Made by a program: the position numbers and the translations under genes. The notes below the pieces were generated by a model. That model did not search any database, was not told the origin of the DNA, and saw only the letters and a program-made list of their open reading frames with translations. From the NCBI GenBank assembly GCA_009602725.1, contig WELB01000137.1, forward strand, positions 372,964-402,447: a stretch of 29,484 bases of DNA. Reading direction: 5' to 3'. This document shows positions 20,039 through 29,484 of this stretch, piece after piece (positions within the stretch are counted from its first letter, which is position 1; each line of letters opens with the position of its first letter). The DNA comes from Spirogloea muscicola. Taxonomy: Eukaryota; Streptophyta; Zygnematophyceae; Spirogloeales; Spirogloeaceae.

Positions 20039-22902
20039 TCACATGGTGGCATCTGACAAGGATGCCGTGGGACCAGTGCCAGCAGCCATGCTGGTGCGGA
20101 GCTTCTCCAAGACCTCCGCATGCAAAGAACCATTGGTGACGACAACACCGCCGCCGCCTGCATGAAACGTGTGGCCGCCTCTGCCAAAGCAGAGCGCGTC
20201 ACCCTCGAAGTCTGTGACCTGTGAAATCGTGGAAGTATCTAGTATTCAGGACGCTCTCACAAGTACAGCAAGACAAGAAGGAATCTGATATACTTGCTGA
20301 CTTGTAGAAGTCAGCAAGCATGCTGGGAGCCGAGGATGAGGCAAGAATACCTGGCCGCCTGCTTCCGTGACACAGATGACCCCGGCAGCGTGGTCCCAAA
20401 CCTAAAGGCACCACATTGATGAAACATAAGGAAAATTGGAATGTGCGAAGCAACTATTGATGTGTGCAGAAACAGGCAGGATCACAGTGAGCTTGTGCAT
20501 ACAATATGAATGTCACCTTAAGCTCCGGGGACTCGAGTGGGTGCTGGACAAAGATGGACGCGGCCCCGCAGCTCACAGCGGCGTACTTGCACAGGCTGCT
20601 CCCACAGAATTGCGCGTGCTTTTATGAAGACCACTCCAACACATGTCTCTTCTATGCTTTTACCGTGCTACTCATAAATACTACATCAGAGCTTGCAAAA
20701 GTCACAGTGCCTTCAAGCTGCCAGAATTTGGGCCCTGCCATGGTGCACAATACAGCTGATGAAGGCATCGTCTCTTTAGGAAGCGGGCAAGCTAACTGCA
20801 CCTCCCACAGCAGATGGGCAGCTGCAGCGCTTCCCACGCCGCTGGCCCACCACCATCCACGGACTCTGTTGCCATTGTCCGGGCCAGCGGCAGCTCTGAC
20901 CAGGTCTCATGGTCGGAGATGCAGAAGACCGCCGCCCGCAGGCTTGCCTTGATGTCCACGTGCAGCCTGTGCCGGAGCGCCTCCGACTTCCGCGCGCCCG
21001 CACGGTCTTCACCTTCACCTTCGTCAGCCACGCCTGGGAACTGCAGCGGCTCAGCCCAGGTGCCGTCACCAAGGCTGGCCCATATGATGCACCCCCCGGC
21101 ACTGGAAGCTGGACTCGCTGGCCCACTTGAAGCTCCGGCAGAGGTGGCACGTGGACATGGGCGGCCATGCTCATCCACCATCATGTTTGGGCACCCCAAT
21201 ACGCCGACAATTGCCGCACCATCCTCAACTAGTGCCAGGCCGATCTGTCAAGAAACTGCCAAGAGGTTCAGGGCCAGCCCGGGCAAGATGCAGAGGCCCA
21301 ACCTCTGGTCAGATAGGACGACAAAAGACTTAGTCAAGCTTCACTAACATTAGATAAGGACAAGATTGTCCAAAGAACCACATCTGTAGCCTAGGTCTCC
21401 TCAACCCAAGGATGCGTTGCAATTCCAGCTAGATGCAAGCCGGCCTTCAGTGCTATTATGAGAAGGAGGACTTGGTATGCATGGCGGACTTTACCACATA
21501 CTGCGAGTCGCCTCCCCGCAGGAAGCCACGCGTGCCATCAATGGGATCAAGCACCTGCACCAATAAAGTAGCAAGCAATCAACAAAAGGCAAAAGAACAA
21601 GATCCAGCCCACGTGGTGACTTCCTCCTTGCTATTTATGAGTATTGTCCCTGTGGATATGGGCTGTGTGAAGATTGGCAGCCGAGCGGCGACGTACCCAG
21701 TAGCTGGCTGCGTGCTCCTTGGTGCCGCCCCTGTCAATAGCTGCCAGCAAGGAATCTGGAGTGATTTCCCGAAGCTCCACACGCACGTGCTCTGCCACAG
21801 CTCTCCTTACCCTCTCAACAAGAGGGCTCTTCTCCTCCCCAGAAGCTGATGCAGAATTCGAGCGGCTGCCACTGGTGCTCATGACGGGGGCGGCAACACT
21901 TTTGGCCCGCAGCTGCCTGGCATCCTCTTCGCCCACCAGCCGCAGCTCAGGGAAATCATGCTCAAGCTCTGCTTTGCACATTGTTCCACTTAGTGAATAT
22001 ACTCAGGAAGTGACATAAATCTGGCATCAAGATAAGAAAGCCAGGAGCAACAGCCTGAGCTCTAATACCTGCAAGCTAAGAGCTACATGGCATGAAGTGG
22101 TAACCCGTGACATGTGCGGACTGCCCAGCACACCTGATCGACAGTGTGCTGCATTCTCATCAAAAGTCTTTGGAAATGAATCACATTGCATCACAGAGCG
22201 CTCGGCTTCGGCTAGCGAGTCAAAAGCTCAATGCCCAAGTCCATGCTCCAAACCGCAGTGGCAATGGGGGCCTCGAAGCTGAGGACTCATGGGTGCTCGC
22301 CAGAACCCACCAAGAGCAATGAGGGCCTGCACTCCGAAGTCCGCCACCGTGACGGGCGTCCGGTCGCTTTTCTCCAGGTAGCCGCTGCCGTTAGCGCCAC
22401 CGACAAAGTCTCCTTCGTTGCCGGCATTCCCACGGAGCTCCGCGTCGACCTGCATTGTAGCAGCAGCCGTCGTCCATGTCAGAGTTGTCAATGACATTGT
22501 AATCTGTTTAGCAACGTTATGATCCATTGTGCAATATACTGTTTGTACGTTACTATTAGCTAGTAACTAGGCGCTTGACAAGGGCCCAGGCCTAGCCCCA
22601 CCGTTTGGACGGAAGAGCAGGACAGGCCTCCCGAGAAGCCGTGCAAAAGGCTAGAAATGGCTTGAGAAGGAAACGGAAAGGCTTTGGAAGGGCTTGCGAT
22701 GGCCTCCTCACAGGCGTGCGAAGGCCCGCAGCTCTGCCTTACCGAGCGGCAGAGCCGGCAGGCGCGGCGCACGGCGGCCACGGCCGCGTCGCGCTGCCGG
22801 GCCCGGCGGCCTTTTTTTTTTTTTTTTTGGCCTCGCCGCGCCGCGCAACGGCGGCGCCGGCGGCGGCGTCGCCGGCGGCGGACCCCGGAGCGCGGCCGCC
22901 AT
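20039..22902 (-). CDS. SAL1-like: 3'(2'),5'-bisphosphate nucleotidase (SAL1/HAL2 type)
   Basis: Minus-strand exons: first exon ending at 22743, then 22449-22311, 21968-21697, 21554-21495, 21244-20802, 20595-20517, 20401-20351 and 20218-20039, all GT-AG and in phase (408 codons with stop after the first exon). The enzyme removes the 3' phosphate from PAP (to AMP) and PAPS; in plants it also controls PAP-based chloroplast-to-nucleus signalling. Motifs in order: DAAVAAVRRACRLCRS (N-terminal helix), SDRTPVTVADFGVQAL, LVGEED (metal site), VLDPIDGTRGFLRGGD (DPxDGT catalytic signature), VGVLGCPN, LPICCGSLCKY, VWDHAAGVICVTEAGGQ (WDHAAG signature) and GVVVTNGSLH. All metal-binding motifs are intact. 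The loop after GCPN is replaced by an Ala/Ser/Gly-rich stretch. The start is unresolved: the ATG at 22902 is out of frame with the first helix across a run of 17 A. Confidence 0.92.
22812..22828 (-). repeat. 17-base homopolymer in the presumed first exon
   Basis: Seventeen T on the plus strand (A on the coding strand) sit in GC-rich DNA of the SAL1-like first exon, between the ATG at 22902 and the first conserved helix. Its length decides the reading frame. Confidence 0.7.
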
Positions 22903-23048
22903 GGCGGGGGTCGTCTGCCACGGCGTGACAAAGGAACGGCATGGAAAGGCTTGGTGGCCTGCATGGTCAGACTATGCCTGGCCTTGGTCTCATGCAGGCT
23001 GCCTTCCTGGAGTCGTTTGCCCCGGCCCTGATAGCGTCTAATATGTGT

Positions 23049-23140
23049 TGACCCGTGGTTACTGAGCGGGTCAGTTTGCAGTGGGTAATGCACGTCATCA
23101 GATGTGCTTGCCGTTGCACTTGGCCTTCGATTGCTTCAAA
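23049..23140 (+). repeat. Dispersed repeat with TGACCCG palindrome, copy c
   Basis: TGACCCGTGGTTACTGAGCGGGTCA (23049-23073) is followed by CAGTGGGTAATGCACGTCATC and AGATGTGCTTGCCGTTGCAC. It is the cleanest palindrome of the set and lies upstream of the SAL1-like gene. Confidence 0.65.
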
Positions 23141-23239
23141 TATACGAAAAGTTGCCCCTAACAGGAAGTAAGATGAGCTGATATTCAAGAATCGGCTGTA
23201 AACTGCCAGTCAGATGTATACAGGTGTTCATGACGGAGC

Positions 23240-23430
23240 CAAAGGCTAGGCAGACAGGGCGCCCTCAATACCCCCGTGTCAGCAGTAGGATGTCAGATGA
23301 GCTGAGGGGAGAAAGAGCAACCCCGCTGCGCAAACCAGAGGCTGCTGCAAGGGCGCGACCAGCCCGGCGATGTAATGTAATTGCATGGGACCGCTGTAGG
23401 CACATAGACAGACGTATTCGGTAGCAGGAC
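23240..23430 (-). repeat. Dispersed repeat, copy d (diverged)
   Basis: On the minus strand its end (23259-23282) matches the palindrome region weakly. The segment 23283-23430 translates to a peptide similar to that of 17380-17545 (shared CLQR, LH-AGRAL and LTRGY blocks). It is inverted relative to copy c. Confidence 0.4.
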
Positions 23431-24153
23431 ACAAGACCCAAAGGCACCGAGCCACCGGGAAGGGCTGCACCCTGTTCCCGGCGCCGGTGGTCAGCTTGAG
23501 AGGCCAGCAGCGAAAGTAACGAGGACCACCGACCCCCGTAACACCCATGGATGTCCATGGCCAGGGGGTAAAAGGAATCACTGCCGGGTGGTCCTTGTAC
23601 TTGCTCAACCTCTTCTGTTCGGCCACCTTCACGCCATAGCCGGTCTCAGAAGTAATGGGGCCCTTCGTCCGGAAGCTGTCGGTTAAGACGACAGGAGAGA
23701 GAGGCTCTTCCAGTAAAGGGTGGTGGCTGTTGTAGCCAAACCAGAAAACAGGACTGAACAGAGTTCGAAAGGGGCCAGAAAAGTGCTAAAGCACACAGCG
23801 ACTCAAGTGGTAATCAGCACTGACCCAAGTCCCAGAGACAGAAAGGCGCTCTGCCACAAGCCTCGGTGGCTTTCAGAGGTTATGATACGCATCTGCAGTC
23901 ACATTCATTGCATTCCGGGCAGCCATTCAAAAGCTATGGATCAGGTTGCCAATAAGCTGAATAACTGTTGAATTCTCACTGTTCTGTGTCCTATTGACCA
24001 TATGCCAGTCATACGAATTATCCTATAAATTGCACAAGCGTGAGGCTGTAGCCAGGCCACAGCTATAAACGGATGCTGTACAGATCTACGCCAATTATGA
24101 ATCCCTGTGCTGCATACTCAATGTACATATCAAGGAGCGTTTGCCTCCTGCCA
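23431..24153. other. Spacer with no supported gene
   Basis: Short open frames only, with no conserved motif, tRNA box pair or splice-supported exon. It contains the 3' flank of the PPR gene and probably old repeat sequence. Confidence 0.4.
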
Positions 24154-27100
24154 TCACCTGCCACTGGGGACGTAGGAAGACCCCAGCCAGCCCTTCTTCC
24201 AGCCCTGTATCCGCACACCGCACCAGGCGCCATGGGAGGCCGTGCGCTGCGGCACTGGCCTCGTGCCCATCTTCACCACATCCCCATCCATTGCGTCCTG
24301 CATCCGGGTGCTGCCGTCCGCCTGCAGTCTCCCGGAACGTATTAAATCCAGCTCCTCATCCTTGCGGCGGCGGGCTGCACGGGCAGCAAGCAGAGCTACA
24401 GCAGGGTCCACTGCCAGAAGGCTGCAGTCCTCCACCACAGCCCAGAGGCTGAGGCGGAAGGCCTGGGGCGCAATGGCTGCGCACACCTCCGCAGCCGCCT
24501 CGTCGCTGCCAAGCAGCGGGAGTAACTCCATCGCCTTGGAGACATCCTCCACTGTGCCGCTCCTCAGCAGTGCCTTGATCAGGGCCCGACAAACCGACAT
24601 ACGGCTGCCCTCACAGACCAGGTGCAAGCACTGGATCACTATTGAAGCATCAATCGTGCTGACTCTACCAGGCCGCTCCACGCCGCTGGCGTGCAGCCAG
24701 ACTGTCGCCGGCACCTTGACCCCTTGTGCGGCTTGGTGGTGGAGGTAACACATTGACGCCTCAACGCCTGAGGAAGGGCCGACTTTGAACGCCTGCAAGC
24801 GCAGCTGCAGAAGCTCCGGAGCTGGGCCGTGCTCGTAGTACGACAAGATACGCAGAATCTTGTCCACAGTACTTGCCTACAAGATGATGAGCAGTAAGCT
24901 GTTCAGTCAATAGCATGACTCACAGGATGCTCAAAAAATTTCAATAGCTGCTTGCTTGACATGACACTGGACACTCTAGTTTTTAACACCTGAAGCTGCA
25001 CCATTGCTGCTAAACTTGCAGCAAGTAAATCCTCAGCAACGATCACGAATCTGCAATTGGAAAGCCCTGAAGACATGACCCTGTCCAAATGTCAAGTTCA
25101 TGTAAGCACTACAGGCCACATACGCTCTATATTGACTCCGACAGCATGAGCAAGATTACCTGCCCATTAATCATGAGGCGGTTGATGAGCCAAGCCTGAC
25201 GTCGGGCGTCAGGCAGGTATCCTTGGCTCGCCATGTGATGGAAGGTCGTTGCGGCTTCCGGCCACCGTGCGCAGCGAACACAGGCGCCCAGCATTGCCTC
25301 ATACGTATATTTGTCCGGCTCCAGAAGGCCATGCCCTCCCTTCCCAGAGGACTGTGCAGGGGAAACGCAGCCCTTACTGATGGCCCTGAATAATTCTTCT
25401 GCTTCCGCATAGCGGCCAGCCCGGCCATAGACGCCGAGCATGACATTGCAAGCCCCGACGTTGACCCCGGCAGCACTGTGCCGCATGTGCTCAAAGATAC
25501 AGGCGGCGTCGCTGCTGTGCCCACTTGCGCTGCAAGCCTGCATCAGGCCGCTGAGAGACTGTACGAGGGGCTTTGCTCCATCTAACGCTGCCGTTGCCTC
25601 CACCTGCACGTTGCCATGTCGAGAAATGTCAATTATTTAAAGGAGCAGCTCTTTTCTTGCGACAGCAACTAGGTGCCTGGTAAATAGATGAACAGTGATC
25701 TAGCAACCCCACCGTCAGAAAAATGAAGAGTAGGAAGCACCACCAAGTACGTTACAAAATTTAAAACATCTCTCTATGTCAATCCAAGCTTAGATCATAA
25801 TTGCATGGCATGAAGGATGATGGTCAGATGAACAAGTCTTTGGAGCACAAGCAGCAGCCAAGGTAACATGGAGGAAATGCCGAAGTGACAAAGCCTGCTC
25901 ATGTACACACATGCAGACCTCATTTGTTTCAAATCATCAACATATAAATCTTAGCCTCCTCTAGCCAGGTTGAGTTGTGCTCATTGCCCAACTTTCACCT
26001 GCTTGACAGCGTCCTGCCACCTTCCCACCGAGCACAGCACGCAGGCCACGTGGTAGTAAGCACTGGCTGGTGGCGTGAGGCCACAGTCCTCCATCTCTGT
26101 CAGGACGGATTGAGCTTGCTCTCCCTTCCCGGCTTTTGCGAGGCCAGCCAAAATAGCTGGCCAACCCAAAAAAATGTCTAGACTGAGACAGCTGAAATCA
26201 CACTTCAGCTATGGTAAGGTCTACGCTAAGACAAGTATACTAATGCCAACATCAGCTACCATTGTGCGGAAAAGTGTACAGAGCTAAGGCCTTGAAGGAG
26301 CTGGAGCTACAAAGCCTCTTTACCAAGATAAGTGCGTGATGTAAAGTCGAAGCCGCACTCTAACATCCGTTTGGCCATCTGCTGAGCAGCCTCGATTTTG
26401 CCAGCTCTCATGTATACCTGCATGCACAAGAAATACTTGTTCTTTCACTTTATCCTCCTACAACGTTTGGTTGTTCTTCACTTCATCCTAAACAAGGGTT
26501 AACATGCATTCATACCTGTTTTGGCTTCACTGTGACTGAATGAACTTACACTTGTATATACTTCCATTTACGCCTTATTAAGTAGAGAGTCGAACATGAA
26601 ACACGCAGATGATAGCAATGCCCACCGGAAACAGATGGCATGGCACATCTGTATGTGTTAATGAAGCGAGCAGACGGCCAAGCTGGCGCAGGGATGGCCA
26701 TGCAAGAGCCAACCTCGATTGCAAGACCGTACGTTGCTCCATTGGGAGTAAGCTTGCCTCTTTCCATCTCCGCAAATACCCAGTCCACCAACTGCCATCT
26801 TATGCGGCTGCTACACGCATTGAGCACCTGAAGCGACAAGCTCTGGAGCTTACCATTTGCACAACGAAGCTGTGAACCATAAAGATAAGCTAGCAAAATG
26901 AAGAAAATGTTATTGTTTTCAAAGGGCTCAGCCTCAAGGCCATTAGTACAAGGCTGTCAGCTTTGGGGGGGCAGACACTAAGCCCTGTGAGCACACGCCC
27001 AGGGTGACCATGATCTCTAGATCCATCATGAGACAAGTGGCTGCATACTGATCTTCCAATATGCATGGTGGTTCAAAGATTGCAAACATGCAGCACTTGT

Positions 27101-29484
27101 TTCCACGATGTGGCTCATATCATACTTAAATCGTGGCCAACAACAGTGCACAAGTGTCAGTGATCGTATGCAGATATGAAGTGTTCTGCTCAGTCTACTC
27201 ACAGCATTGTACACGACTACGTCAGGCTGCAAGGTAGTCTGCTGGCAAAGAGACTGCTTGGGACTTGCCAGCGGGCCTTGAGAGTCGCCACGCAGTTCTT
27301 CTATGACCTGCTCCAGGACAATGAGCCGTCAGGACCATGAGTCCAGGAGAAGAACACCATAAGTTAAGGAGTAATGTGGATGCTCGTTGTACCTTACGTG
27401 ACTTAGTGTGAAGGCATTGTGAAGTCCCATATGCTAGAGCTGGTAGAGAGGTCAAGGACCTCAAGGAGATCGTCCAGACAGCCCGCCTGGCCGAGGGCCA
27501 CCGCGAGGGCGTGATACGCGGGCAGGTCTGGCCACGCTCTCGGATGATCCTGTGCACATGTGAATCCCTGTTGTCTTTGAGATTTCACCCTGACATAGTA
27601 AATTGTAAACCATCTCTTAAAGCTAATCAGATGCAAGCTGAAGACTTGCCCGAGGAATTTGTGATTCGCCTTCATACAACTAATATGTCTGAAACAAGAA
27701 GAAAGTGCAAATATCATCACTTCTTCATGATGGTTGCAAGGACCTGCTTTGCTCATGCCAATTAACCATTTCCATGACACGTGCTTAAACACAGGGGGTA
27801 GCCAGTACTTACCAGCATCGAGCGGAACACCTGAAGAGCCTCGGCGGGCCGCCTCGCCTGACCCAGAGCGGCAACGAGCGACGTGCAGACACCCCTGAAT
27901 TCAGCAACAACACCCATCACCTTTACCTGGCCAAATTAAGGTATTATAAGATGACACTTTGTCTTATGCCCGTACTGATATCAGCATCATGATCCTTACA
28001 TCATAATTGGCTTAATGACTTGGGCAACCGTGATCAGGCTCCTTGCTCTAAAACAAGCACCCCTGGGGTCTCGCTGAAGCCTTAGTACCTGTCGATGGAG
28101 GAGAGAGGACCCCTGCCACCCTGAAGCCAGGCTACGAAACCCATGGCCGTCCGCCAGCGGCCTGCCTCAGCGAGGCGCTTCACTGTCCAGGCGCAACGTG
28201 CGGGCGTCATGTCGAGCCCCGCCGCCTCCACCTCTGCGTTGAAGGTGCGGCCATCCTTGGCCTGCGGGAGGTTGGCAAGCCTGTAGAATGACATCCAAAG
28301 GCAAACGACTCGGTTATATGAACACTGGCTGCCAGAATTGAGTGCCTGTTAACTAGCAAGGGCTCCCTAAGGTTTAGGTTTTGTAAATGGGATTCAGGGT
28401 CGAATTTAGGGTTCAGCACACGCAAAGCGGAACATAACAGCAGGTGAAAACTTGGTTTCACTTTGCATCTTGAAGTCAATCCTTGACTTATAGTGCTATG
28501 CCCCAAATGCTATGCCCTGAATCTTCATACTCCAGCACCAACAATTTCTGCATGCAAAGATAATGATTCTAGACTTGAGGTTCAAGAAAGCTGCTAGATT
28601 GGCAGTCAAGTTCACCACTTTGTACTTAGGAGAAACATGACCAGATGGGATCAGGGTTACGACGCATGGGAGCGCAGCGAAGATCCCTTTGACAAGGCAT
28701 GTATAATAGGTGCACAGAGCTGCATGGCTGAGCTTGCAGGCTGTGGTGCTGTATACCAGAGGTGCTGCAAAGCTAGCCTCATCGTTGAGGGATAAGACTG
28801 TTACTGCCGCTGATTGCACAGCCTGAGACCCCCGTCCATACGATGATCTCGAGATGCCGACATCTACACCTTCCCTGGTATCACCCCTACATGCACTACA
28901 CTGCATCATTGCATTCTCAATCCAGATTCCTAAACCTGTCAACCCTAACCCCTACCGCTCAATCATACACCCTGAATCCTAAACTTCTAAGCCATGAACT
29001 CTACATCCCAAACCGTATTTACAAACCCCAAACCCCAATCCCCCAACCCCACACCAAACGCCTATACTCTAAACCCAAAGCCCCTGGATCCTATACCCTT
29101 ATCCCTGAACATAAGCCTCAACCCTCATCCCTACCGCTTTGCCCTACACCCTACACCCTAACCCAGAAACCCCCTGAACTCTAAACCCTAGCCTAAACCC
29201 TATGTTCAACCCTAGATTTACACCCGTCGTTTGAAAGGGACTGATGACAAGCCCAATGACACACTGCGGCTGAGGACGAGGCACTCGCCTGGCGACGAAG
29301 TCGGCGAGCGCCCGCTCCGCTGCTGCGGCCTCGTTCGCAGCTCCGCCACTGGTGCCAGTAGGAGGAGTGGCCGGAGCCGGAGCCGCGGCGTACTTGGCGA
29401 CCAGAGCGGCGAGGCCGGGGGGCTTCTCGGGCGCGTGCAGCCGCCGCAGCGCCGCGGCGCGGCGGCCGTCGTCGGAGGGGCCCT
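24154..29484 (-). CDS. DG1-like: DG1-like pentatricopeptide repeat (PPR) protein, 5' end cut by the window
   Basis: Minus-strand exons: 29484-29289 (partial), 28280-28089, 27894-27813, 27549-27460, 27307-27203, 26827-26714, 26417-26324, 26177-25999, 25603-25160, 24989-24924 and 24876-24154. All phases match, giving about 761 codons. PPR helices are evident: YHALAVALGQAGCLDDLLE, PDVVVYNAVLNACSSR with WVFAEMERGKLTPNGATYGL, VYMRAGKIEAAQQMAKRMLE, LAGLAKAGKGEQAQSVLTEM, CNVMLGVYGRAGRYAEAEEL and YTYEAMLGACVRCARWPEAA. The order and wording of these blocks (ATYGLAxE, VYY/AYYxxACxLCxxGRWQDA) resemble plant DELAYED GREENING 1, a chloroplast PPR protein needed for early plastid gene expression. The last 240 residues are not PPR-like. 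The first intron uses a GC donor (CAG|GCGAGT at 29288). Donors at 27459 (GTCCTT) and 26713 (GTTGGC) are weak. The DG1 assignment rests on recalled similarity; PPR is certain. Confidence 0.85.
28370..28415 (+). repeat. Degenerate telomere-like tract in PPR intron, TTTAGGG orientation
   Basis: Units GGTTTAGG, TTGTAAATGGGATTCAGGG and AATTTAGGGTTCAG lie in intron 28281-29288. Confidence 0.65.
28920..29215 (-). repeat. Long degenerate telomere-like array in PPR intron, CCCTAAA orientation
   Basis: About 300 bp of diverged CCCTAAA units (CCTAAACC, CAACCCTAACCCC, ACACCCTGAATCCTAAAC, CCCTACACCCTACACCCTAACCC, CTCTAAACCCTAGCCTAAACCC). Roughly every 7-14 bases a C-rich unit recurs. It lies in the same intron as the oppositely oriented tract at 28370-28415. 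Confidence 0.8.

Noticed and set aside
22560-23093. 178-codon minus-strand frame rich in Arg and Lys as a separate gene
   Set aside because: The Arg/Lys runs come from GC repeats and the A17 tract; only its segment near 22743-22800 is supported, as the SAL1-like first exon.
23750-23790. Possible tRNA (GTTCGAAAGG)
   Set aside because: No matching A box or cloverleaf arms at the right spacing.
24242-24748. 168-codon plus-strand frame
   Set aside because: It is antisense to the last exon of the PPR gene, which has phase-supported splicing and a clear stop.
1-29484. CRISPR array, bacterial operon or phage features
   Set aside because: The intron-rich genes and copia elements are eukaryotic; no regularly spaced direct repeats were seen.

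Overview
This window looks like nuclear DNA from a green alga (chlorophyte, possibly trebouxiophyte-like). The genes are split by many short introns with GT..CAG borders. Degenerate TTTAGGG/CCCTAAA (plant-type telomere) tracts are scattered through it. It encodes a DG1-like PPR protein of the green lineage, a plant-type AZG purine transporter and a plant-type SAL1 phosphatase. The species cannot be fixed from the sequence alone.

Layout. (1) 280-3456, plus strand: an eight-exon AzgA/AZG-like nucleobase transporter. (2) 4606-8455, minus strand: a Trf4/PAPD5-type non-canonical poly(A) polymerase read through at least eleven exons. (3) 8706-13483, minus strand: five long Ala/Gly/Ser/Pro-rich exons of unknown function. 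Their splice phases run without conflict into the poly(A) polymerase, so the two may be one gene of about 1,570 codons. (4) 13484-13729: a divergent promoter with a telo-box, followed on the plus strand by a possible 48-residue gene (13730-14317). (5) 14759-19440: a graveyard of Ty1/copia retrotransposons, with an LTR-like repeat pair, decayed pol on the plus strand and two fragments in the opposite orientation. (6) 20039 to about 22902, minus strand: a SAL1/HAL2-type 3'(2'),5'-bisphosphate nucleotidase. (7) 22903-24153: repeat-rich spacer holding further copies of a dispersed repeat also seen in the copia region. (8) 24154-29484, minus strand: a DG1-like PPR gene in eleven exons, cut by the window edge.

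The genes do not form an operon or an obvious pathway. They cover nucleobase uptake, nuclear RNA tailing, PAP detoxification or retrograde signalling, and chloroplast gene expression. The main oddities are opposed telomere-like arrays in two introns, two GC-AG introns, a transporter with altered family motifs, the possible giant N-terminal extension on the poly(A) polymerase, and a dispersed repeat with a 25-bp imperfect palindrome. All exon borders were read by eye from splice signals, phase and homology; no transcript data were available.
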